From Cyclobacteriaceae bacterium (GTDB taxonomy: Bacteria; Bacteroidota; Bacteroidia; Cytophagales; Cyclobacteriaceae), in assembly GCA_023151255.1 (NCBI GenBank), contig JAKLJG010000005.1, forward strand, positions 121,795 through 185,794: a stretch of 64,000 nucleotides of DNA, read 5' to 3'. Within the stretch, counting starts at the first letter, position 1; each line of letters begins with the position of its first letter. The translations under genes were made by a program, and so were the position numbers. Below the pieces are notes generated by a model, which saw only the letters and a list, made by a program, of their open reading frames with translations, ran no database searches and had not been told where the DNA came from. Positions 25,172 through 33,330 of the stretch are shown in pieces.

Positions 25172-26326
25172 ATGGCTAAAATTCTGATTGTTGACGACAT
25201 GGCGGCCATCCGCACTTCCCTTCGCGAAATACTGGAGCATGAAGGGCATGAAGTATTGGAAGCAAAAGATGGCGAAGAGGCACTGAAAACACTGGAGCAA
25301 CACGAAATTGCCGTTGCTTTTTGTGATATAAAAATGCCGAAACTGGACGGTATTGAACTTTTAGAACGCGTGAAAAAAGCTGGAATACCAACTGCATTTA
25401 TCATGATTTCGGCACACGGCACAAAAGAAACCGCACTCGAAAGCATCAGGCGTGGCGCCTACTTCTTTATTCAAAAACCTTTTGAAAGTATTGAAACCAT
25501 CCTGATTCACCTTCGAAATGTTCTTGAACGAAACAGTTTAAAAGAAGAGAACCGGGTATTAAGGAAGAAAATCAACAAAGACTCTGCAATCATTGGAGAA
25601 TCCGAGATCATCCAACAAGTTAAAAGTATGATTGAAAAAGTGGCCCCCACCGAAGCCCGCGTGCTGATAACCGGCCCGAACGGATCGGGTAAAGAATTAG
25701 TTGCCCGGCAACTTCATGAAAAGAGCAAGCGTGCCGACATGCCCCTGGTGGAGGTGAATTGTGCGGCTATTCCATCTGAGCTTATCGAAAGTGAATTATT
25801 CGGCCATGAAAAAGGATCATTTACCTCAGCCATTAAACAACGTATCGGCAAATTTGAACAGGCCGAAGGAGGCACCTTATTTCTGGATGAAATTGGCGAT
25901 ATGAGTTTATCGGCCCAAGCCAAAGTGCTTAGAGCCTTACAAGAAAATAAAATTACCCGGGTGGGTGGCGAAAAAGAAATAAATGTTAATGTCAGGATAA
26001 TTGCTGCCACCAATAAAGACCTGAAAAAAGAGATTACCGAAAACCGGTTTAGGGAAGACCTGTATCACCGGTTAAGCGTAATTGTTATTAAAGTACCCGC
26101 CCTGGCCGACCGGAAGGAGGACATACCGCTTTTAGCAGATAAGTTTCTGACAGACATAGCCAATGAGCACGGTAATAAAAAGAAACGAATTAACGAAGAA
26201 GCCTTAAAAAGCTTAAAAAACTATGCTTGGACCGGAAATGTTAGAGAATTACGTAATGTAATTGAGCGACTCGTAATAATGTCAGGGGAGGAAATCACCT
26301 CTAATGATGTAGAGAACTTCCTGTAA
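25172..26326 (+). CDS. Sigma-54 interaction response regulator lacking a DNA-binding domain
   Basis: 384 aa. The receiver domain covers residues 1-120, with Asp8, Asp9, phosphoacceptor Asp52, Ser80 and Lys102. The AAA+ domain covers about 135-370, with Walker A (GPNGSGKE, 168-175), the sigma-54 loop at 215-220 reading GSFTSA instead of the usual GAFTGA, Walker B ([11 protein letters not shown]) and the arginine-finger segment NRFREDLYHRL. The protein stops at EENFL-like sequence after the AAA+ lid (SNDVENFL), with no Fis-type helix-turn-helix. Known NtrC relatives without this domain act from solution. No histidine kinase is adjacent. Confidence 0.92.
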   Translation: MAKILIVDDMAAIRTSLREILEHEGHEVLEAKDGEEALKTLEQHEIAVAFCDIKMPKLDGIELLERVKKAGIPTAFIMISAHGTKETALESIRRGAYFFIQKPFESIETILIHLRNVLERNSLKEENRVLRKKINKDSAIIGESEIIQQVKSMIEKVAPTEARVLITGPNGSGKELVARQLHEKSKRADMPLVEVNCAAIPSELIESELFGHEKGSFTSAIKQRIGKFEQAEGGTLFLDEIGDMSLSAQAKVLRALQENKITRVGGEKEINVNVRIIAATNKDLKKEITENRFREDLYHRLSVIVIKVPALADRKEDIPLLADKFLTDIANEHGNKKKRINEEALKSLKNYAWTGNVRELRNVIERLVIMSGEEITSNDVENFL

Positions 26327-26332
26327 AAAGAA

Positions 26333-26455
26333 TCAGATGCGCTTTTCCGAAGCCGGGCGAGCCGGAGCCTCCTTTTTGCTGTAGGTAGGACAAGTGTATT
26401 GGCTACAGGCAGAGATGAAAGCGGCCAAAAGCAGGAAAATAACAAGTTTTTTCAT
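26333..26455 (-). CDS. 40-aa lipoprotein
   Basis: A short leftward ORF: Met-Lys-Lys, a hydrophobic stretch (LVIFLLLAAFI), a lipobox (FISAC, Cys17), then SQYTCPTYSKKEAPARPAS and a basic C-terminus. It has a complete lipoprotein signal and a stop at 26333. The mature part has only 24 residues, including a YTCPTYSK motif with a second cysteine. The gene is convergent with the response regulator, whose stop is 6 bases away. Function unknown; the full signal argues against a chance ORF. Confidence 0.7.
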   Translation of the reverse strand: MKKLVIFLLLAAFISACSQYTCPTYSKKEAPARPASEKRI

Positions 26456-26546
26456 TCAACGTGGCTTTTTGATCGAAACAAAAATAGAACAGTTCGGCAA
26501 CAAAACAAATTCAACGTACTTTTTTACCGTTAATCGTAAAATTTGG

Positions 26547-27539
26547 CTATTCAACCAGCAGGTTGCAGCCCCTTATTTCAGCATTATCCAGGCGGCCAAG
26601 AACCTCAAATGAACCATCCTCAAATACAATGCCCATATCAGCGGTTTCAATAAACGCTACCGAGTGAAGATTAGCCAGATCAATAACGTTGAGGCCACCG
26701 GTTTTGTTTTGCTGGCCTACCTGCAGCGGATCAGTAAAATCCCTTGCCATAACCCGCATCCAGGGCGGACATTTAAACCGGGAACCTCCTCCAGTATAAG
26801 CCTGCGACAGTAATTCGGTCATTCCGTATTCCGAAAATATTCGCTCCGCATGCAACCCCTGCTTTAAAACCCGGTGAAGCTCCTCGCGGGTTATTTCCCT
26901 CCGCCTGCCCTTCATCCCACCGGTTTCAAAGACCAGGCAATTGCTTAAATCGGGTGCTAACTTTTCAGCCAGGTCCAGTAAAGCAAAGGAAACGCCCCAA
27001 ACCACAATTTTGCGCTTGCCAGTATCTTGTAACTTCCTTACATCATCAACCAACTGAGTCAGGTTATTCAGGTAAAAACCGGAACCAGTATTACCGGATA
27101 ATTCAATAAAATGCCGAATCATAGACACCAACGAAGAAGTTGAGCGCTCCAGATACGAGGGCAATAAGGCCAGAAAATAATAGTTGGTTAAGGGCCCAAA
27201 AAAATACTCGAAGCACAAACGGGCGTTATTATGGTAAAAAGAAACATCATTAATATGGTGACTACTGGTAGCCGTTCCGGTTGTACCGCTGCTGGTAAAA
27301 ATCACTTCCTCATTCCAGTTACCGCTTTTCACCGTATGGGTCCTAAAAAAATCGATTGGCAAAAAGGGGATCTCATGGACACCACTTATTTCTTGTGATT
27401 TTATGCCAAGGGCTTTGATATATTCTCCGTAAACCGGGTTATATAATGCCTGGTAACGGAATACAGAAAGTGCAATATTTCCGAAAGTTGCCTCGTTAAC
27501 TGTGTATATTTGAGATTGAAAACTTTTAAACTTTTCCAA
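26547..27539 (-). CDS. LuxE-family acyl-protein synthetase/acyltransferase
   Basis: 330 aa. The sequence follows the LuxE/PaaK adenylate-forming family: an FLPIDFF motif, the AMP-binding loop FTSSGTTGTATSSHH (about residues 80-95), a KIVVWGVSFALLDLAE segment, and FETGGMKGRRREITREE followed by FSEYGMTELLSQAY. Members activate acids as adenylates and pass them to a carrier. No lux genes are present. The carrier and substrate are unknown. The gene is divergent from the lipoprotein gene at 27573, with 33 bases between them. Confidence 0.85.
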   Translation of the reverse strand: MEKFKSFQSQIYTVNEATFGNIALSVFRYQALYNPVYGEYIKALGIKSQEISGVHEIPFLPIDFFRTHTVKSGNWNEEVIFTSSGTTGTATSSHHINDVSFYHNNARLCFEYFFGPLTNYYFLALLPSYLERSTSSLVSMIRHFIELSGNTGSGFYLNNLTQLVDDVRKLQDTGKRKIVVWGVSFALLDLAEKLAPDLSNCLVFETGGMKGRRREITREELHRVLKQGLHAERIFSEYGMTELLSQAYTGGGSRFKCPPWMRVMARDFTDPLQVGQQNKTGGLNVIDLANLHSVAFIETADMGIVFEDGSFEVLGRLDNAEIRGCNLLVE

Positions 27540-27572
27540 ACGTTTGATAAGTTATTCGTTCAAAATTAAAAC

Positions 27573-28439
27573 ATGAAGGCAATTAAGAGTTCAGTTTTAT
27601 TCTGTACGCTGCTGGTGGGCGTTAGTTCATGCTTTGATCCGCCAGATTTTGGCGATGCTCCTGAAATAACCTTTAAAAAACTGGAATTCAGAGTTACACC
27701 TGACTTCAACGTTATGGATACCCTTACGTTACTCATTGATTTCAGAGATGGCGATGGTAATCTTGGCTTAAATAAAGATAATTTGCAGCACTTTAGCGAT
27801 CCGTTCCATCCCTTTACCTACTACCTCGAAACACCCGGTGGCGGTATCAGGCCGGTTTCGACCGATGAAGTTCAGATAACTGCTCCATCGCCTATTCCAC
27901 AAAAAGTTTCCCTGCTAAAGGCATCGGGACCTTTAGGCAAGCTGGTTACCAACCGTACACGAAACAATCCGGGTTTTGACTTTCTTCCGCCTGCTGACCC
28001 AAACAAAATCGGCTGCCAGGATTACATCTTGTCGTACCTCATTATACCTCCTGAATTACTGAGTACGATTGATTCAACTTACAATATTATAGCCTCAAGC
28101 GGTACCGGAGCCGTATTAATACAGGATACTTTATATTTTGAAAGAAATAACAATTTCTTCAACATTCGTATTCGCTTTTATCAGCGAATCGGGAGCGAAC
28201 TTCAGGAGTTTAGTTGGGAAGAAGAATTCTGCTCAACCTTCAATGGACGCTTTCCGGTATTATCCGATCATAATGAGCCGTTGGAGGGAACATTACGCTA
28301 CAATATGCAATCACTAGGGTTTTTAAGTTTGTTTAGTGTAAAAACCCTTGCGCTTGATGTAATTGTTACCGATCGTACTTTAAAATCTGATTCCATTAGA
28401 ACACCCGAATTTACATTGGACCGGATTCGGGTAAATTAA
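27573..28439 (+). CDS. Hypothetical lipoprotein
   Basis: 288 aa. The N-terminus has a lysine, a hydrophobic stretch and a lipobox (GVSSC, Cys20), followed by FDPPDFGDAPEI. The mature protein is beta-rich with an acidic turn (DFRDGDGNLGL), which resembles an Ig-like or EF-loop-like calcium site seen in Bacteroidota surface lipoproteins. I do not assign a family. It converges on the E1 dehydrogenase gene with 2 bases between stops. Confidence 0.75.
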   Translation: MKAIKSSVLFCTLLVGVSSCFDPPDFGDAPEITFKKLEFRVTPDFNVMDTLTLLIDFRDGDGNLGLNKDNLQHFSDPFHPFTYYLETPGGGIRPVSTDEVQITAPSPIPQKVSLLKASGPLGKLVTNRTRNNPGFDFLPPADPNKIGCQDYILSYLIIPPELLSTIDSTYNIIASSGTGAVLIQDTLYFERNNNFFNIRIRFYQRIGSELQEFSWEEEFCSTFNGRFPVLSDHNEPLEGTLRYNMQSLGFLSLFSVKTLALDVIVTDRTLKSDSIRTPEFTLDRIRVN

Positions 28440-28441
28440 AA

Positions 28442-30853
28442 CTAATACAATGAAGGAAAGTGGCCTGGATTTACTTCATGCATTAGCCTGTACACTTTTT
28501 CAATCACATCATCTGCGTTGGGTTTGGAAAAATAATCACCATCCGATGAATAGGCAGGCCGGTGTTCCTTTGCTGTAATGGTTACGGGACTGGAATCAAG
28601 GTGCCGGTAGCCATCCTGCACTTCAAGCACCTGTTGCATCATATAGGCCGTTGCACCTCCGGGCAAATCCTCATCGGCAAAAACAATGCGATTGGTCTTT
28701 CTAACCGATTCAACTATAGTATGGTGGATATCAAACGGAAGCAAGGTCTGTACATCAATTATTTCGCACGAAATACCCAAACCCGCCAGTTCATCGGCAG
28801 CCTCCAGCACAATGCGGCACATCGAACCATAGGTTACAATAGTTACATCGCTACCTTCGCGCAATATTTCCGGTGTACCCAGCGGCACGGTAAATTCACC
28901 GATGTTATCCGGCAGTTTTTCTTTCAAGCGGTAACCATTGAGGCACTCAATAATCAAAGCCGGATCATCGGATTGCAACATGGTATTGTAAAAACCGGCA
29001 GCCTGTGTCATGTTTCGGGGAACCAACACGTAAATACCGCGTAGACTATGTAAAATCATCCCAATAGGCGAGCCTGAGTGCCATACACCTTCAAGCCGGT
29101 GGCCGCGTGTACGAATAATAAGGGGCGCCTTCTGTCCGCCTTTGGTACGGTATTGCAAACAAGCAAGGTCATCACTTAATATCTGAAGTGCGTAAAGCAG
29201 GTAATCGAGGTATTGTATTTCGGTTATTGGACGTAAACCGCGAAGGGCTGCGCCAATACCCTGACCAACAATTGTGCATTCGCGGATGCCGGTGTCAGTT
29301 ACCCGTAACACACCAAACTTTTCCTGAAGGCCTGCAAAGCCCTGGTTCACATCACCAATCTTGCCAACATCTTCTCCGATGGCAAACACACGCGGGTCGC
29401 GGCTCAAAGCGGCATCAAAACAGGCGCGAACAACTTCACGGCCATCTACTTCAGGTGATTTTTCAGAATAAACCGGCTTCCTTTCGGCAACGTTCAATGC
29501 CGACTTTGCCGATTGACTATATAAGTGGGAACTGTATTGATCGGACGCCTTTTCAAAAGCCTTGTTAACCCAATTAACCAATTCACCCCTTACCGGTCCA
29601 TCTGTACGCAGAATGCGTAACGCTTTACGGGCGGCACGCATCGAGTCGAGCTTTGTCGGGTTAACGGTTTTTTCCAGTTGCTCTTTCACCTGAAGGAGCT
29701 CTTCAGCATATTCAGTACGCTGTGCTGCTGCCTCCGAAAGGATACCGGTTAATTCATTCTGGTTATCCTGAATTTCCTTAGTAAAAGCCTTCCAGGCCTT
29801 TTCTTTAGCTACCTTGGCTGTTTGCTTCGCTTCGGCTTCGATGGCGTCCAACTCTTCGGGCAACACCAGTACTTCCTCAACGATCCACTCGCGCATCTTT
29901 CGAATGCAATCGTAGGCGGCCTCCCACTCCAGCCGCTCGGCCGATTTGTATCGCTCGTGCGAACCACTGGTGGAGTGCCCCTGAGGTTGTGTCATCTCTT
30001 CAACATGAACGAGTACCGGCACATGTTCTTCACGGCATATGCTGGCCGCACGCTGGTAGGTGGTTATCAATGCAGGATAGTCCCACCCCTTCACCGTTAT
30101 AATTTCAAAGCCCTTCTCCGTTGCTGTTCGCTGAAGGCCTGCCATTAATTTTGAAATACTGCCTTTGGTGGTGTGGTATTCCTGAGGCACTGATATGCCA
30201 TAGTTATCATCCCAAACCGATACCAGCATTGGCACCTGCAGCACCCCTGCGGCATTCAGCGCTTCAAAGAACATCCCTTCAGACGTAGAAGCATTACCAA
30301 TGGTTCCAAAAGCAATTTCATTACCGTTGTCCGATAACGTAGTAAACTTTTTAAGTTCTGGAAGATTACGAAACAACTTCGAAGCATAGGCCATGCCCAC
30401 CAGGCGGGGCATTTGTCCGGCCGTAGGGCTTATGTCTGCACTGCTGTTTTTCAGTTTTGTCAAATCCTTTAAGTCCCCGTGCTCATCAAGCATGCGGGTG
30501 GCAAAGTGGCCATTCATCAGCCTGCCGGCTGATGCAGGTTCAGCATCCACATCGGTATGGGCGTAGAGCTGTGCAAAGTATTGCTGCAGGGTAAGTTCAC
30601 CAATGGCGAACATAAAGGTTTGGTCACGATAGTAACCGGCACGGAAATCACCCGGGCGAAATACTTTAGCCATGGCCAGTTGGGCAACCTCTTTGCCGTC
30701 ACCAAAAATGCCAAACTTGGCCTTACCCATAAAAACCTCTTTTCGACCTATCAGACTTGCTTCACGACTTTCGCACGCCAGGCGGTAATCGGCCAGAATT
30801 TCCTTTACACGGGCTTGTGAATACTTGATTTTTGATTCTTTTGTAATGCTCAC
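28442..30853 (-). CDS. 2-oxoacid dehydrogenase E1, fused alpha and beta subunits
   Basis: 803 aa from a GTG at 30853. Residues about 30-400 are the E1 alpha part (RDQTFMFAIGELTLQQYFAQ, GNASTSEGMFFEALNAAGV, DDNYGISVPQEY). Residues about 460-803 are the E1 beta part (ALSRDPRVFAIGEDVGKIGDVNQG, TDTGIRECTIVGQGIGAALRG, then IDVQTLLPFD and RTNRIVFADEDLPGGATAYM). It is thiamine diphosphate dependent and decarboxylates branched-chain or related 2-oxoacids within a dehydrogenase complex. The alpha-beta fusion is common in Bacteroidota. E2 and E3 genes are not nearby. A good promoter precedes the start. Confidence 0.92.
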   Translation of the reverse strand: MSITKESKIKYSQARVKEILADYRLACESREASLIGRKEVFMGKAKFGIFGDGKEVAQLAMAKVFRPGDFRAGYYRDQTFMFAIGELTLQQYFAQLYAHTDVDAEPASAGRLMNGHFATRMLDEHGDLKDLTKLKNSSADISPTAGQMPRLVGMAYASKLFRNLPELKKFTTLSDNGNEIAFGTIGNASTSEGMFFEALNAAGVLQVPMLVSVWDDNYGISVPQEYHTTKGSISKLMAGLQRTATEKGFEIITVKGWDYPALITTYQRAASICREEHVPVLVHVEEMTQPQGHSTSGSHERYKSAERLEWEAAYDCIRKMREWIVEEVLVLPEELDAIEAEAKQTAKVAKEKAWKAFTKEIQDNQNELTGILSEAAAQRTEYAEELLQVKEQLEKTVNPTKLDSMRAARKALRILRTDGPVRGELVNWVNKAFEKASDQYSSHLYSQSAKSALNVAERKPVYSEKSPEVDGREVVRACFDAALSRDPRVFAIGEDVGKIGDVNQGFAGLQEKFGVLRVTDTGIRECTIVGQGIGAALRGLRPITEIQYLDYLLYALQILSDDLACLQYRTKGGQKAPLIIRTRGHRLEGVWHSGSPIGMILHSLRGIYVLVPRNMTQAAGFYNTMLQSDDPALIIECLNGYRLKEKLPDNIGEFTVPLGTPEILREGSDVTIVTYGSMCRIVLEAADELAGLGISCEIIDVQTLLPFDIHHTIVESVRKTNRIVFADEDLPGGATAYMMQQVLEVQDGYRHLDSSPVTITAKEHRPAYSSDGDYFSKPNADDVIEKVYRLMHEVNPGHFPSLY

Positions 30854-30872
30854 CGTTTGAAATGATCAGGTT

Positions 30873-30903
30873 CAAAAATAGCCAATAGCCTGCCAAATGA
30901 CAA
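30873..30903 (-). promoter_or_regulatory. E1 dehydrogenase promoter
   Basis: Read leftward, TTG at 30903-30901 (-33) is followed after 20 bases by TATTTTTG at 30880-30873, an exact match to TAnnTTTG. Transcription would begin about 30867, some 14 bases before the GTG start. Confidence 0.6.
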
Positions 30904-30933
30904 TTGCGAATTGCCCGATGACGGTTATCTTTG
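30904..30933 (+). promoter_or_regulatory. ald promoter
   Basis: TTG at 30904-30906 (-33) is followed after 19 bases by TATCTTTG at 30926-30933, an exact match to TAnnTTTG. Transcription would start near 30939, about 18 bases before the ATG. The -33 elements of this and the divergent promoter are halves of the palindrome CAATTG. Confidence 0.65.
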
Positions 30934-30956
30934 CTGCCGCTTAAACATCTTAGTGT

Positions 30957-32069
30957 ATGATTATTGGCGTTCCAAAAGAAATTAAGAATAACGAAAACCG
31001 TGTAGCCCTTACACCTGCCGGCACACAGGAACTGGTGAAGCGCGGCCATACCGTTTATGTTGAACAAAATGCCGGTGTCGGCAGCGGATTTTCAGATGCC
31101 GAGTACTCGAAGGCTGGCGCCAAAATCATCACGACTGCAGCCGAGGTTTTTAACCTCGCTGAAATGATTATTAAAGTAAAAGAACCTATTGAGCAGGAAT
31201 ACAAACTCATTAAAAAAGATCAACTGGTTTTTACCTATTTCCACTTTGCCTCGTACGAGCCGCTTACAAGGGCCATGATTGCCAGCGGAGCGGTGTGCCT
31301 GGCTTACGAAACCGTTGAACGTGTTGACGGCAGCCTGCCATTGCTTATCCCGATGTCGGAAGTTGCCGGGCGAATGGCGGTGCAAGAGGGCGCCAAGTAC
31401 CTGGAAAAACCGCTGAAAGGACGTGGAATTTTATTAGGTGGTGTGCCGGGTGTTAAACCTGCAAAAGTGCTTATACTGGGCGGAGGGGTTGTAGGCACCA
31501 ATGCTGCCAAAATCGCTGCCGGAATGGGCGCAGAAGTTACTATCATGGATGTAAACATTAACCGGCTTCGTTACCTTGATGACGTAATGCCCAAGAATGT
31601 GCACACCATGGTATCGAACGAATATGCCATCCGCGAATTGGTGAAGGATCACGACCTGATAATAGGTGGCGTTTTAATACCTGGTGCAAAAGCTCCCAAA
31701 CTGATTACCCGCGATATGCTGAAAACCATGCGGCCCGGTACAGTTTTGGTTGATGTTGCCGTTGATCAAGGCGGTTGCATTGAGACCTGTACGCCCACTA
31801 CGCACGAAAATCCCACGTTCATTATTGATGACGTTGTTCATTATTGCGTGGCCAACATGCCGGGCGCAGTGCCCTATACTTCTACCTTAGCTTTAACCAA
31901 CGCTACGTTACCGTACGCCATACGCCTGGCCAACCAAGGCTGGAAACGGGCCTGCCAAGAGAGTACCGAACTGCGTAGCGGGCTTAATGTGATGTTCGGT
32001 GAAGTGGTTTACAAAGGGGTAGCCGATGCATTTAATCTGCCTTACGCAGACGTAAAGAAGTTTTTGTAA
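30957..32069 (+). CDS. ald: Alanine dehydrogenase
   Basis: 370 aa, the usual family length. It begins with the signature GVPKEIKNNENRVALTPAG; the substrate domain includes IIKVKEP and FTYFHFA. The Rossmann NAD site is LILGGGVVGTNAAKIAAGMGAEVTIMD (residues about 170-195, quoted in two parts: GGGVVGTNAAKIAAG and EVTIMD). The late motif VDVAVDQGGCIET is also present. It catalyses the reversible oxidative deamination of alanine to pyruvate and ammonia. It is monocistronic, divergent from the E1 gene, and has its own promoter. Confidence 0.97.
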   Translation: MIIGVPKEIKNNENRVALTPAGTQELVKRGHTVYVEQNAGVGSGFSDAEYSKAGAKIITTAAEVFNLAEMIIKVKEPIEQEYKLIKKDQLVFTYFHFASYEPLTRAMIASGAVCLAYETVERVDGSLPLLIPMSEVAGRMAVQEGAKYLEKPLKGRGILLGGVPGVKPAKVLILGGGVVGTNAAKIAAGMGAEVTIMDVNINRLRYLDDVMPKNVHTMVSNEYAIRELVKDHDLIIGGVLIPGAKAPKLITRDMLKTMRPGTVLVDVAVDQGGCIETCTPTTHENPTFIIDDVVHYCVANMPGAVPYTSTLALTNATLPYAIRLANQGWKRACQESTELRSGLNVMFGEVVYKGVADAFNLPYADVKKFL

Positions 32070-32083
32070 ACAACTTAATGCAG

Positions 32084-32539
32084 TTAACGCATTGCCGCTG
32101 GGTGAGCGGGTATGCCCTCCACCGGGTAAACTTTCTTTGTGGCAAAATTGACTGCAAAGCAAAAATGCTGCATACCGTTTGAGATAAGTACATAAGGCGC
32201 CTTTAGGCTTGCATTGTAAACAGCCACCTGCATGGCCGTGGCCTGCGTTATCTGCTGATTGGGCGATTTACATTCAACCACCATAAAGTTGCTTCCATCC
32301 TGATTAACAACAGTAATGTCCGAACGTTTACTAAGGGTATTAAACCGTAAACCGGTTTCAACCTTAATAAGACCCTTCGGGTACTTCAAGTGTTTAACCA
32401 GGTAATTCACTAGGTGTTGGCGTACCCATTCTTCGGGTGTAAGCACAACAAACTTTTTCCGAATGCCATCAAAAATCCATACTTTACCAGCTGCTCTTTT
32501 AAGCCGATATTCGTAAGCCGGCAAATTGAGTTGTTGCAT
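32084..32539 (-). CDS. Solo HsdR N-terminal-like (PD-(D/E)xK) protein
   Basis: 151 aa. The sequence matches the N-terminal nuclease-like domain of type I restriction subunit R: an N-terminal TPEEWVRQHLVNYL helix, ETGLRF, then RSDITVV (Asp74) and VVECKSP (Glu89, Lys91), which is a full PD-(D/E)xK catalytic set. There is no helicase part and no HsdM or HsdS gene nearby. Such short proteins are widespread in Bacteroidota core genomes. The role is unknown and restriction is not implied. It is divergent from amn, with 20 bases between. Confidence 0.85.
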   Translation of the reverse strand: MQQLNLPAYEYRLKRAAGKVWIFDGIRKKFVVLTPEEWVRQHLVNYLVKHLKYPKGLIKVETGLRFNTLSKRSDITVVNQDGSNFMVVECKSPNQQITQATAMQVAVYNASLKAPYVLISNGMQHFCFAVNFATKKVYPVEGIPAHPAAMR

Positions 32540-32559
32540 ACAGCAAAGTAAACCAACAA

Positions 32560-33330
32560 ATGAAGACGAAACAGGAAATTGTAGAAAACTGGCTGCCGCG
32601 CTACACCGGGCAACGGCTTGACCAGTTCGGGCAGTATATTTTGCTTACCAATTTCGATAACTACGTTACCATGTTTGCCGAGTGGCATGGGGTGCCGGTT
32701 AGCGGCACAGACCGGCCCATGCGCAATGCCACCGCTGACGGTATTACCATTATTAACTTTGGAATGGGCAGCCCGAATGCGGCCACCATTATGGATTGCC
32801 TGAGCGCAATACAACCCAAAGGCGCTTTGTTTCTTGGTAAATGTGGCGGTCTTAAAAAGAAAAACGATATCGGTGACCTGATCCTGCCCATTGCTGCCAT
32901 ACGGGGCGAAGGTACTTCCAATGATTATTACCCGCCCGAAGTACCCGCCCTGCCCGCATTTGCCCTTCAAAAAGCCATTTCAACCACCATCCGTGATTAC
33001 AATCAGGATTACTGGACCGGCACCGTGTATACCACCAACCGCAGGGTTTGGGAGTGGGATGAGGACTTTAAAGCCTACCTCCGCAAAATCAGGGCACAGG
33101 CAATTGATATGGAGACAGCAACTATTTTTATTACTGCCTTTAAAAACAAAATTCCGGCCGGAGCCCTGTTACTCGTTTCTGATCAGCCGATGATACCCGA
33201 AGGCGTTAAAACAGAAATCAGCGACAAAGCCGTAACGAAAAATTTTGTTGAGTTACATCTTAAAATCGGTATTGACTCCTTGCGCCAGTTGATTAACAAC
33301 GGCATGACCGTAAAACACCTGAGGTATTAA
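32560..33330 (+). CDS. amn: AMP nucleosidase, short form
   Basis: 256 aa. It has the purine nucleoside phosphorylase/nucleosidase fold: IINFGMGSPNAATIMDCLSA, LFLGKCGGLKKKNDIGDL, a RGEGTSNDYYPPEVPALP segment and DMETATIFITAF with a late SDQPM. AMP nucleosidase splits AMP into adenine and ribose 5-phosphate. The E. coli enzyme is about 480 aa with an extra N-terminal domain, which is absent here as in other Bacteroidota members. The stop overlaps the MFS gene by 4 bases on the other strand. Confidence 0.92.
   Translation: MKTKQEIVENWLPRYTGQRLDQFGQYILLTNFDNYVTMFAEWHGVPVSGTDRPMRNATADGITIINFGMGSPNAATIMDCLSAIQPKGALFLGKCGGLKKKNDIGDLILPIAAIRGEGTSNDYYPPEVPALPAFALQKAISTTIRDYNQDYWTGTVYTTNRRVWEWDEDFKAYLRKIRAQAIDMETATIFITAFKNKIPAGALLLVSDQPMIPEGVKTEISDKAVTKNFVELHLKIGIDSLRQLINNGMTVKHLRY

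Noticed and set aside
32410..32970. 186-aa leftward ORF
   Set aside because: It runs antisense across AMP nucleosidase and into the HsdR_N-like gene; both real frames have clear motifs.
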